Shown piece by piece: positions 1-6,856 of a stretch of 10,315 nucleotides of DNA; the stretch's first letter is position 1; every line of letters begins with the position of its first letter. The position numbers were made by a program, and so were the translations under genes. Location of the stretch: positions 1 through 10,315 of the forward strand of contig JAPLTZ010000254.1 in the NCBI GenBank assembly GCA_026397895.1, given 5' to 3'. Under the pieces are notes generated by a model. That model had not been told where the DNA came from and made no database searches. It worked only from the letters and a program-made list of their open reading frames with translations. This DNA comes from Verrucomicrobiota bacterium (lineage in GTDB: Bacteria > Verrucomicrobiota > Verrucomicrobiia > Limisphaerales > JAFMIX01).

Positions 1-1
1 C

Positions 2-196
2 GAGTCGTTGCGCCACGACAGCCGCCACGGAGGCTCACACACTTTCATCACGCACGAATTCATCGAAGCCCTCACCCAAAACCGCCGCCCCGTAGTGGAC
101 ATTTATGAGGCGCTGGCCTTCACCGTGCCGGGCATCGTCGCGCATCAATCGGCGTTGAAAAGCGGAGAACTGCTGAAAATTCCTACAATCGCATGA
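2..196 (+). CDS. Gfo/Idh/MocA family oxidoreductase, C-terminal end (partial)
   Basis: This is the last 64 codons of a gene that begins left of the window. The reading frame is open from base 2, so the TTG at 8 is not a real start. The fragment contains the pattern H-G-G-S-H-x-F-I-x-H-E-F, then R-R-P-V-V-D-I-Y-E-A-L-A, then V-P-G-I-V-A-H-Q-S-A-L. This matches the C-terminal segment of many Gfo/Idh/MocA-type NAD(P)-dependent sugar or cyclitol dehydrogenases, where it closes the substrate-binding domain. The Rossmann domain is outside the window, so cofactor and substrate cannot be judged. The stop TGA (194-196) overlaps the ATG of the next gene in an ATGA arrangement, implying translational coupling with the downstream dehydrogenase and a shared transcript. 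Family assignment rests on the tail motif only; the specific reaction is unknown. Confidence 0.7.
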   Translation, partial: ESLRHDSRHGGSHTFITHEFIEALTQNRRPVVDIYEALAFTVPGIVAHQSALKSGELLKIPTIA

Positions 197-954
197 GCAT
201 TGAAATCAACCTCACCGGCAAAGTCGCGCTCATCACTGGCGCGTCGCAAGGCATCGGCGCGCAGATGGCGCGCACCTTTCATCGCGCGGGCGCAACCGTC
301 GCCCTCAACCACCCCGATCTCGGCACGACCCGCGCCGACGCCGAAAAACTCGCCGCCGAATTGAATGCGCTCCGCCAACAAAGCGCCCACGTCGTCGCGA
401 CAGACGTAGCAAACACGGAATCCGTGCAAACCATGATGGCGGAATTGAAGCAGCGCTGCGGCGGCATCGATTTCCTCATCAACAACGCCGCCATCCTCCG
501 CGACCGCACCGTCGCCAAGATGTCGCTCGACGAATGGAAGGCCGTCCTCGACGTGAACCTCTCCGGCGTTTTCCACTGCTGCAAATTCGGCCTCGAGGTC
601 ATGCGGGACGGCGGCGCGATTGTCAGCATGGGCAGTATCGCCGCCATCCAGGGCTTCTACGGCCAGGCGAATTACGCCGCCACCAAATCCGGCGTGCAGG
701 CGCTGATGCGTGTCATCAGCCGCGAAGCCGCCCGCCGCGGCATCCGCGCCAACTCAATTGCCCCCGGCGTGATCGAAACCTCCATGGCCGCGACGATTCC
801 CGAAAACGTCCGCGCCGAGATGATGAAAAACATCCCCCTCGCCCGCTTCGGCGCGACCGAAGACGTCGCGAACGTCGCGCTCTTCCTCTGCTCGCCGCTC
901 GCCGCCTATGTGACGGGCCAGACCCTCGAAGTCAACGGAGGCTGGCGCGGATGA
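193..954 (+). CDS. Short-chain dehydrogenase/reductase (SDR), FabG/acetoacetyl-CoA reductase-like
   Basis: A 253-residue classical SDR, the usual length for the family. The nucleotide-binding motif TGASQGIG is at residues 15-22, the NNAA motif at 97-100, the structural Asn of the tetrad at 122, the catalytic Ser at 148, and the YxxxK pair at Tyr161 and Lys165. The 'PGVIET' stretch at 191-196 and the 'VTGQTLEVNGGW' C-terminus are also typical. It should be a soluble cytoplasmic NAD(P)H-dependent oxidoreductase interconverting a ketone and a secondary alcohol. The ATG lies in a 4-nt overlap with the upstream oxidoreductase, and the stop overlaps the ATG of the CoA-transferase gene by 4 nt, so the three are probably one operon. 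With a CoA-transferase and a thiolase next door, a 3-hydroxyacyl-CoA/3-hydroxyacid substrate is a reasonable inference. A sugar-acid or polyol dehydrogenase role is equally compatible with the sequence, and SDR substrates are not predictable from these motifs. No clear Shine-Dalgarno sequence precedes it. Confidence 0.9.
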   Translation: MSIEINLTGKVALITGASQGIGAQMARTFHRAGATVALNHPDLGTTRADAEKLAAELNALRQQSAHVVATDVANTESVQTMMAELKQRCGGIDFLINNAAILRDRTVAKMSLDEWKAVLDVNLSGVFHCCKFGLEVMRDGGAIVSMGSIAAIQGFYGQANYAATKSGVQALMRVISREAARRGIRANSIAPGVIETSMAATIPENVRAEMMKNIPLARFGATEDVANVALFLCSPLAAYVTGQTLEVNGGWRG

Positions 955-2390
955 GAGGCGCAGCCCGCATCGTCACCGCCGCCGAGGCTGTCGCTGCGAT
1001 TCCCAGCGGCGCGACGCTCGCCATCGGCGGCTTTGTCGGCGCAGGCCACGCCGAGGCGCGGCGACCGCGCGGAACGCGGCTTGAACCACCTCGCGCACCT
1101 CGGCCTCGTGAAGCGCGTCGTGGGCGGACATTGGAATCTCGCGCCCAAGCTCGGCAAGCTCGCGCTCGCCAACCAGATCGAGGCCTACAATTTCCCGCAA
1201 GGCGTCCTCTGCGTGCTGCTCCGCGAAATCGCCGCTAAACGTTCCGGTGTCATCACCAAGGTCGGCCTGAACACGTTCATTGACCCGCAGAACGGTGGAG
1301 GCCGCCTGAACGCACGCACCACCGAGCCGCTCGTCGAACGCCTCACGCTCGACGGCGAGCCGTGGCTGCGCTACCGCAGTTTCCCCGTCCACGTCGGATT
1401 CATTCGTGCCACGAGTGCCGACCGGCGCGGCAATCTTTCGATGGAGCGCGAAGGCATCATCGGCGAAGTGCTGACCATCGCGCAGGCCGCGAAAAACCAC
1501 GGCGGCATCGTCATTGCCCAGGTCGAGCGCATCGTGGAGCGCATCGCCGATCCGAAAGCCGTTCGCGTGCCCGGCGTGCTGGTGGATTTCATTGTCGTCG
1601 CCGAACCCGCGCAGCACGCGCAGACGTTTGGCGAACAATTTAACGAAGCCTACGTCACCGCCGCCAACGGCCACGGCTCGCTCGCGCCGATGGAATTTTC
1701 CGAGCGCAAAATCATCGGTCGCCGCGCCCTCATGGAAATCCGCCGCGACGAAATCGTGAACCTCGGCATAGGCTTGCCCGAAGCCGTCGCCGCCGTCGCC
1801 GCCGAGACCGGTCGGCTGGAGGAATTCACGCTCACCGTCGAAAGCGGCCCGATCGGCGGCGTGCCCGCGTCCGGCTTGAGTTTCGGGTGCAGCAGCTACC
1901 CCGAAGCTGTCGTCGAGCAGCCGGCGCAATTTGATTTTTACGACGGCGGCGGCATTGACATCGCCGTGCTCGGTGCGGTGGAGATTGACGCCGAGGGCAG
2001 TGTGAACGTCAGCTCGTTCGCGGGCCGCTTCGCCGGCGTCGGCGGGTTCGTCAATATCGCGCAGAACGCCAAGCGCCTCGTGTTCTGCTGCACGACCTCG
2101 AAGTGGCCACCGAGAACGGCCAGCTCCGCATCGTGCGCGAGGGTCAGCACGCGAAGTTTGTCGAGCGTGTGCAGCAAGTCTGCTTTCACGGCCCGACCGC
2201 GCTCGCTAACGGCCAGCAAGTGCTCTACGTCACCGAGCGCGCCGTGTTTGAACTGACGCGCGATGGCCTCGTGCTGCGTGAAGTTGCGCCGGGCATTGAT
2301 GTGGCGAAACAGATTTTGCCGCTGATGAAATTCGCGCCCGTCCTCAATTCTCCGCGAGCGATGGCCGCCAGTTGTTTTCAACCAACCTGA
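951..2390 (+). pseudogene. Acetate/3-oxoacid CoA-transferase (YdiF/COG4670-like), disrupted by two frameshifting deletions
   Basis: Homology to long single-chain family I CoA-transferases runs through the whole interval but in changing frames. From the ATG at 951 the first ~36 codons read correctly up to G-F-V-G-A-G-H-A-E-A near 1058. The match then resumes in the next frame at 1060 with G-D-R-A-E-R-G-L-N-H-L-A. From family knowledge about 26 residues are missing there. The second frame stays conserved to V-F-C (2080-2088). It then loses roughly the 'GTFTAGG' segment, and the match continues in the original frame from L-E-V-A at 2097 to the TGA at 2388-2390. The catalytic Glu motif (T-V-E-S-G-P-I-G-G, Glu codon 1840-1842) and the V-N-L-G-I-G motif survive. 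Read from its own start, translation ends at 1238. The intact enzyme would exchange CoA between acyl-CoA and acetate or 3-oxoacids in the cytoplasm. The ATG overlaps the SDR stop by 4 nt. True pseudogenisation and assembly error are both possible. Confidence 0.82.
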
Positions 2391-2395
2391 ATTTT

Positions 2396-2557
2396 AACCA
2401 CGAATGAACGCGAATGAACACGAACTGTCGGCGCGTGACGCATTGTCATCGGAGCGCGGCATTCATGCCGCTTCAGCATCCCAAGCAAGGTGGATGGTGA
2501 AGCGGGCTGAAGCCCGCGCTCCGCAGGCGGATTCCGTCTTCGTGTCCATTCGTGGTT
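2396..2557. repeat. Palindromic intergenic element with outer inverted repeats (MITE/REP-like)
   Basis: The spacer between the CoA-transferase and thiolase genes is bounded by an imperfect inverted repeat. The left arm is AACCACGAATGAACGCGAA (2396-2414) and the right arm is TTCGTGTCCATTCGTGGTT (2539-2557). The reverse complement of the right arm matches the left at 17 of 19 positions. The left side repeats its own unit, with GAATGAAC occurring at 2402-2409 and 2412-2419. Repeats of this 'CCACGAATG..CACGAA' kind recur in spacers of Verrucomicrobia and related genomes (from memory, not checked), and are sometimes wrongly translated into short 'NHEWTR' peptides. No transposase is present. The element occupies the position where a thiolase promoter or an operon-internal terminator would lie, so it may affect transcription between the two genes. 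Confidence 0.7.
2451..2522. repeat. Inner inverted repeat with two nested hairpins
   Basis: Inside the larger element, GGAGCGCGG (2451-2459) is complementary to CCGCGCTCC (2514-2522). Each end also folds on itself. GCGGCAT (2456-2462) pairs with ATGCCGC (2465-2471) across a 2-nt spacer. GCGGGCT (2502-2508) pairs with AGCCCGC (2511-2517), again across 2 nt. The two hairpins are related in design, a GCGG-based 7-bp arm with a TC or GA centre, and point towards each other. The RNA could form either one long stem or two short hairpins. No T-run follows the second hairpin directly, so an intrinsic terminator is not supported. Confidence 0.68.
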
Positions 2558-2567
2558 CAACTGTTTT

Positions 2568-3743
2568 ATGAAATACACCCAGCCCATTTATCTCGTCGCC
2601 GCGCGGCGCTCGGCCATTGGCCGCTTCGGCGGCGGACTGAAATCGCTCGCACCGGCCGACCTCGCGCTGCCGGTTGCCGAAGCCATCGTGCCCGCCGCGC
2701 TCAAACCGGCGATCAATCAAGTCATCCTCGGCCAGGTAATTCAAGCCGCCAGCGGCATGAACGTCGCGCGGCAACTTGGCCTGCGGCTCGGCGTGCCGCA
2801 GGCTTCGCCAGCATTCACCGTTAACATGGCGTGTGCGTCTGGCCTGAAGGCAATTGCGCTCGCGGCAGACGCCATAGCGGCGGGTGAAGCCTCACTTGTG
2901 CTTGCCGGTGGCGTGGAATCCATGAGCCGCGCGCCGTATTACGCGCTGGATTTGCGCTGGGGCAAGAAACTCGGCGACAGCGCGCTCACCGACGCTATCT
3001 TCACCGACGGCCTCACTGACCCCGTGCTGAAACTTGGCATGGGCGAAACCGCCGAACGCATCGCCGACCTGCTGAAAATCAGCCGCGAAGAGCAAGATCA
3101 GTTTGCGCTCACCAGCCATCACCGCGCCTCTGCCGCTCGCGCCGCGTTCCAGCGCGAAATCGTTTCCATCAAGACGCGCGAAGGCGACATCGCAAATGAC
3201 GAGCATCCGCGTTCCGACACGACGCTGGAAAAACTCACCCAACTTAAGCCATCCTTTCGTCCCACCGGCACGGTCACCGCCGGCAACGCCTCCGGCATCA
3301 ACGACGGCGCGGCACTCGTCCTCGTCGCCAGCGAAGCGGCGGCCAAGCAGCACGCGCTCCAACCACGCGCCCGCATCGTGGCCGCAACCGCCGTCGGCTG
3401 CGACCCGGCGACAATGGGCCTCGGCCCGGTCGGCGCAATCCGCAAGTTGTGCGAGGAAACCGGCTGGAAGCTCGGCGACGTGGACGCGATTGAAATCAAC
3501 GAAGCCTTCGCCGCGCAGACGCTCGGCTGCGCCAGGCAGTTGAATCTCGACCTGACAAAGCTCAACCAGCGCGGCGGCGGCGTGGCGCTCGGCCATCCGA
3601 TTGGTTGCAGCGGCGCGCGGGTGCTCGTCACGTTGCTGCATCTGATGGAAGACAAGAATTACAAGCGCGGCATCGCCTCGCTCTGCGTCGGCGGCGGGAT
3701 GGGCATCGCAATGGCGATTGAGAAGACCTCCGCAGCCGCCTGA
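2568..3743 (+). CDS. Acetyl-CoA C-acetyltransferase (thiolase)
   Basis: A 391-residue thiolase of normal length. It catalyses reversible Claisen condensation of two acetyl-CoA to acetoacetyl-CoA, or thiolytic cleavage of 3-ketoacyl-CoA, in the cytoplasm. All active-site elements are present: the nucleophilic Cys89 in N-M-A-C-A-S-G, the NEAFAAQ loop beginning at Asn311, His343 in G-H-P-I-G-C-S-G, and Cys373 in L-C-V-G-G-G-M-G. 'GGVESMSRAP' (114-123) and 'VTAGNASGINDGA' (236-248) are also typical of the biosynthetic (AtoB/PhaA/ThlA) type. The ATG at 2568 is preceded by no clear Shine-Dalgarno sequence and lies 10 bp after the repeat element. It is co-directional with the CoA-transferase and SDR genes, suggesting acetoacetyl-CoA or ketoacid breakdown, or with the SDR alone a PHB-type reduction; no PHA synthase is in the window. 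It is intact although the CoA-transferase before it is broken. Its 3' end overlaps the opposite-strand gene by 85 nt. Confidence 0.93.
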   Translation: MKYTQPIYLVAARRSAIGRFGGGLKSLAPADLALPVAEAIVPAALKPAINQVILGQVIQAASGMNVARQLGLRLGVPQASPAFTVNMACASGLKAIALAADAIAAGEASLVLAGGVESMSRAPYYALDLRWGKKLGDSALTDAIFTDGLTDPVLKLGMGETAERIADLLKISREEQDQFALTSHHRASAARAAFQREIVSIKTREGDIANDEHPRSDTTLEKLTQLKPSFRPTGTVTAGNASGINDGAALVLVASEAAAKQHALQPRARIVAATAVGCDPATMGLGPVGAIRKLCEETGWKLGDVDAIEINEAFAAQTLGCARQLNLDLTKLNQRGGGVALGHPIGCSGARVLVTLLHLMEDKNYKRGIASLCVGGGMGIAMAIEKTSAAA

Positions 3744-5359
3744 GGCGCGTCAACCCCTGGATTCTGGATGTGGAGGCGCGGCATGGGTGCTCGCTGCGGC
3801 GCGGCCATGCGCGTGTTGTAATTCGTTACCGGCAATGCGGCACAAACTGCGCCGCGACTTCCGTACCAACGCCGGCGCATCACTTGTGCGGCGCGGCAGA
3901 CAGCAGGCGAATCTGGCCCATCACGCTGGCCGACGGACACGAACACATCATACACGCCCGGCTTGGTGGGCGGCGTGTGCGTGCGGACGTGAGCGGGATC
4001 GCCGCCGGCGGAAATGACGGCGATCTCGTAATCCTTGGTCGGCGGTGTGTCGTGATGGTCAACGTGGGTAAAGGCGACCGTGAATTGCGACGCCAGTTTT
4101 TGCGCCACCGGCTTCTCTGGCGGACCGGGCGGGAGCTGGCGGAAATCAAAATTCTCATCCACCTGCACGGAGACAATGCCCCCCTTCTCGTCCTTCAGCG
4201 TCAGCGCCCAGAAGCCGCCGCTGTAGCACGGTGCGACTCCGGCGTTGGTCCAGGTGGCTTCCACGGCGAACGGCTCGCCCAGCCGCGCTTGGGCGGGCCA
4301 GCGGATTTCCTTGAGCTGAAACCGATAGCCGAGCCGTCGGTTGATGCGCGCGATGGCCTCGCGGTTTTCCGCCAGCAATTCACGCGGCCACCAGTGGATG
4401 GACATGTAGCTGGCGTGGTAATCCTCCACGGATTTCAGAAGCAGGTCGCCGCTCCAGGCGTTTTTCCGTTTTGACAGTCCGTAATGTTCGTGTTCGAGAA
4501 TGACAGGCAGCGTGGGCCAGAATGCCTGCGCCATCCCGGCGTGAAACCATGAGCGCGGCGGCGGCTGGACGAGGATGCTGTCGTCGCGCAGCGTCACGCC
4601 CCTGGACAACGCGTAGTCGGTTATCGGAAAATGTTTGCCGCGTTTGTCGTGGCCCGCGAAGTCGTCGCTGATGCAGAGCCGGGTGCGCGGAAACAGTTTC
4701 ACATGCAGGTCAATGTGATGTTTGGCGACTTCCAAGGTTTTTTCCCGGGAAAGCCGGCTGCTGAAAACAGTGTGACCTTCGCCCCACATGCCGAACGAGC
4801 CGACGTCGAGAAAGGCAACGTTCGGATTGCCATCGTAGCGCTTGGCGAAGGCGGCGAGAAACTTCTCCAGCTTTTCGAGGAAAATCGGGTCGAGGTAATC
4901 CGGCTCAAAAAGCTGTCCGCCCGGCGTCGGACCTTTGTCCGTTTCAAAATCAACGCCCTTTGCGCCAGCTTCCCGCACCCACTTCGGCGTGCCGTAGCGC
5001 AACCAGCTTTCACAGCAGCTCACGCGCATGGCGATTTTCTTGCCCTTGGAAATCCAGCGTTGCGCCGGCGTGTCGAAGAGTGACCAGTTGTATTCGCCCT
5101 CCTTGGGTTCGAGGAACGACCACGGCACGCGCAGAAACACGGTGGAAAGCCCCGGCCACTCGTCGAGCGTGTCGGACGGTTCGAGCTTCGAGCCGTAATT
5201 CTCGATGAGGTTGGAATAGAAATGGAAGACCCAGCCCATGCCGGGATTGACGAGAGCTTCGCCGGTGTCCGCAGGACGAACGACGACATTGGTGGGTTCA
5301 GCGGCGATGCCGTTGAGACACGTTGCGAAAAGAACAAGAATGAAGCGAAGTGATTTCAT
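3659..5359 (-). CDS. Secreted glycosidase-like protein with DUF4832 domain; aberrant C-terminus
   Basis: The ATG at 5359 is chosen because it starts a clean signal peptide (positive Lys2 and Arg5, a hydrophobic core, cleavage around the A-A before E-P-T, residues 19-21). A TTG 30 nt upstream would add ten residues before it. The mature part begins with a conserved 'NPGMGWVFHFYSN' region (38-50), and the barrel-like domain includes 'VPWSFLEPKEGEYNW' (78-92). 'DVGSFGMWGEGH' (185-196) has Glu194 placed like a clan GH-A acid/base; 'ILEHEHYG' (287-294) may hold another acidic site. A beta-rich DUF4832 domain follows from ~345 to 'DVFVSVGQRDG' (471-481). Beyond residue 481 the expected short ending is absent: about 85 residues of Ala/Arg/Pro-rich sequence read through into the thiolase gene. 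This suggests a frameshift or deletion near 3880-3925, so the natural end is probably there. It lies 42 nt after the sulfatase in a likely operon. Extracytoplasmic carbohydrate hydrolysis is inferred; the substrate is unknown. Confidence 0.78.
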   Translation of the reverse strand: MKSLRFILVLFATCLNGIAAEPTNVVVRPADTGEALVNPGMGWVFHFYSNLIENYGSKLEPSDTLDEWPGLSTVFLRVPWSFLEPKEGEYNWSLFDTPAQRWISKGKKIAMRVSCCESWLRYGTPKWVREAGAKGVDFETDKGPTPGGQLFEPDYLDPIFLEKLEKFLAAFAKRYDGNPNVAFLDVGSFGMWGEGHTVFSSRLSREKTLEVAKHHIDLHVKLFPRTRLCISDDFAGHDKRGKHFPITDYALSRGVTLRDDSILVQPPPRSWFHAGMAQAFWPTLPVILEHEHYGLSKRKNAWSGDLLLKSVEDYHASYMSIHWWPRELLAENREAIARINRRLGYRFQLKEIRWPAQARLGEPFAVEATWTNAGVAPCYSGGFWALTLKDEKGGIVSVQVDENFDFRQLPPGPPEKPVAQKLASQFTVAFTHVDHHDTPPTKDYEIAVISAGGDPAHVRTHTPPTKPGVYDVFVSVGQRDGPDSPAVCRAAQVMRRRWYGSRGAVCAALPVTNYNTRMAAPQRAPMPRLHIQNPGVDAPQAAAEVFSIAIAMPIPPPTQSEAMPRL

Positions 5360-5401
5360 GGACATCATTTGAATCGTTATCAGAAACAAGATGGAGTGCG
5401 G

Positions 5402-6856
5402 CTAGTTCTTTGGTTGTGTTGTGGCGGGAATGTTAGTGACTTGTTTCGGCGTCAAGCGTGCCGAATCGGCCATCACGCCTTTCAGCCATGTATCAAGCGC
5501 GGCTATGAGCCGGGCTTGCTGGTTGGCATCGGTCAATGGCATCGCAGGGTCTTCAAACGGATTCGCAGTGAAGTTCACAAACAAATGCTCCGGTAGTTGT
5601 CGGCTGTTTTCCGCCGGGCCGTTGCGGTTTTCCTTGAAATTGCCGAGGCGGACTGCGACACGATTACGCCAATGCCAAAACAGCGCGTCATGCGCCTCAC
5701 CGGAAGTCCTGCCAGTGAGCAGTGGCAGCAAATTCTTCCCCTCGTGAATCGCGGCGATGTTCGTCCGCCCCGCCGCCGCAAGGGAAGTGGGCAACACGTC
5801 GAGCGTGCTGACCATCGGCGTGAACGTCTGTCCGGCGGGAATCCGCCCCGGCCATGACACCAGAAACGGCACGCGAATGCCTCCTTCCCAAGTGTCACCC
5901 TTGTGACCGCGAAACGGATCGTTGCGCGAAGCATTATGGTGGGTTGGCGCGCCGTTATCGCTGATGAACCAGATGAGCGTGCGGTCGCGCTGTCCGGTGG
6001 CATCCAGCACGCTCAAAACCTTGCCCACGCCACGGTCAAGGCCGGTCATCACGGCGGCGAATTGACGACGCAGCGGGTTTTTGATGTCCGCGTGGGCCGC
6101 GAGGTCGCTTTCGAGAGGAGTCAGCGGCGTGTGCGGCGCGTTGTAGGACAGGAACAGAAACCACGGACGCTGGCGGTTGGTCCGGATGAAATCGCCGGCA
6201 CGCTCTGAAAAATAGTCGGTGAGATAGGTGTCCTGCGGCAGGTCTTTCAGGGGTCGCGGCGAGACATCGGGGGCGGTCTTTTCAGCGAGCCAGAATGGCC
6301 GGGCGCGCTCGGTCATCCATTTTCGGCCCTCCACCGAATACGGCTGGTAATGGGCCATCCCGTCATTATGAAGCACGCACAAATCAAAGCCCCGTTCCCA
6401 CGGCGCGCTGTTTGGTAGGAATTCCCAGTCCGGCCCATTGTGCGCCCGGTCGCCGATGTGCCACTTGCCAAAGATTGCCGTGGCATAGCCGATGGACTTC
6501 ATTTGCTCGGGCAGCAGTTCAACAACGCTTCGCGGCGGCAGTCCACGATGCTTCTCATTGTCAAAAAATCCGAAGCGCGATTGGCTCATGCTCGTCATCA
6601 TCCCCGCGCGTGACGGCGAACATTGCGGCGCGGTGACGTAGCCGGTCGTGCAACGTGCGCCCGACGCAGCCAGCCGGTCAATCTGCGGCGTGCGCAAATC
6701 CGTCGCGCCCTGACAGCCCAAGTCGTGATAGCCGAGATCGTCCACGACAATAAACAACACATTGGGCAAAGCAGCGCGATCAGATGCGGAGGCAGGCCGT
6801 GCCGCCGCAAACAACAGCACACAACCCGACAACAGCAATGTGGCAATGCAGTTCAC
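5402..6856 (-). CDS. Secreted sulfatase (formylglycine-dependent, alkaline phosphatase superfamily)
   Basis: A 484-residue type I sulfatase. It opens with a hydrophobic leader and an A-S-A signal-peptidase-like site near residue 24, so it is probably exported. An L-S-G-C sequence at 9-12 resembles a lipobox, but the n-region has no positive charge, so a lipoprotein is doubtful. Metal-binding Asp39-Asp40 follow 'NVLFIVV'. The modification motif C79-S-P-S-R83 is present, with Cys79 converted to formylglycine by a separate maturase not in this window. 'FGKWHIG' (129-135) supplies the catalytic Lys131 and His133; 'APHTP' and 'SDNGAP' give further metal and active-site residues. It would hydrolyse sulfate esters, likely of a carbohydrate, outside the cytoplasm. 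The usual TG after the signature is TS here (88-89). The start is GTG at 6856, overlapping the symporter stop by 4 nt, which implies coupled translation. The C-terminal 'VAVRLGNFKE' segment is typical of arylsulfatase/GalNAc-6-sulfatase-like members. The exact substrate class cannot be assigned by eye. Confidence 0.92.
   Translation of the reverse strand: MNCIATLLLSGCVLLFAAARPASASDRAALPNVLFIVVDDLGYHDLGCQGATDLRTPQIDRLAASGARCTTGYVTAPQCSPSRAGMMTSMSQSRFGFFDNEKHRGLPPRSVVELLPEQMKSIGYATAIFGKWHIGDRAHNGPDWEFLPNSAPWERGFDLCVLHNDGMAHYQPYSVEGRKWMTERARPFWLAEKTAPDVSPRPLKDLPQDTYLTDYFSERAGDFIRTNRQRPWFLFLSYNAPHTPLTPLESDLAAHADIKNPLRRQFAAVMTGLDRGVGKVLSVLDATGQRDRTLIWFISDNGAPTHHNASRNDPFRGHKGDTWEGGIRVPFLVSWPGRIPAGQTFTPMVSTLDVLPTSLAAAGRTNIAAIHEGKNLLPLLTGRTSGEAHDALFWHWRNRVAVRLGNFKENRNGPAENSRQLPEHLFVNFTANPFEDPAMPLTDANQQARLIAALDTWLKGVMADSARLTPKQVTNIPATTQPKN

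Noticed and set aside
973..1929. Minus-strand open frame (318 codons) opposite the CoA-transferase
   Set aside because: The plus strand carries strong CoA-transferase similarity over the same bases; the antisense product has no recognisable motif.
1033..2256. A shortened but functional CoA-transferase starting at the internal TTG 1033
   Set aside because: It would lack the conserved N-terminus and end with about 55 out-of-frame residues, losing the real C-terminus that lies in another frame.
2502..2517. Intrinsic terminator after the CoA-transferase
   Set aside because: The hairpin is GC-rich, but no T-run follows on either strand, and it belongs to a larger repeat.
2378..2587. Minus-strand 69-codon frame containing N-H-E-W-T-R-R
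   Set aside because: It is a translation of the inverted-repeat spacer; such peptides are a known kind of false gene call from this repeat type.
3744..3880. Bidirectional terminator between the converging thiolase and DUF4832 genes
   Set aside because: Only short weak stems (for example GCGGC/GCCGC around 3837-3855) without a T-run were found.
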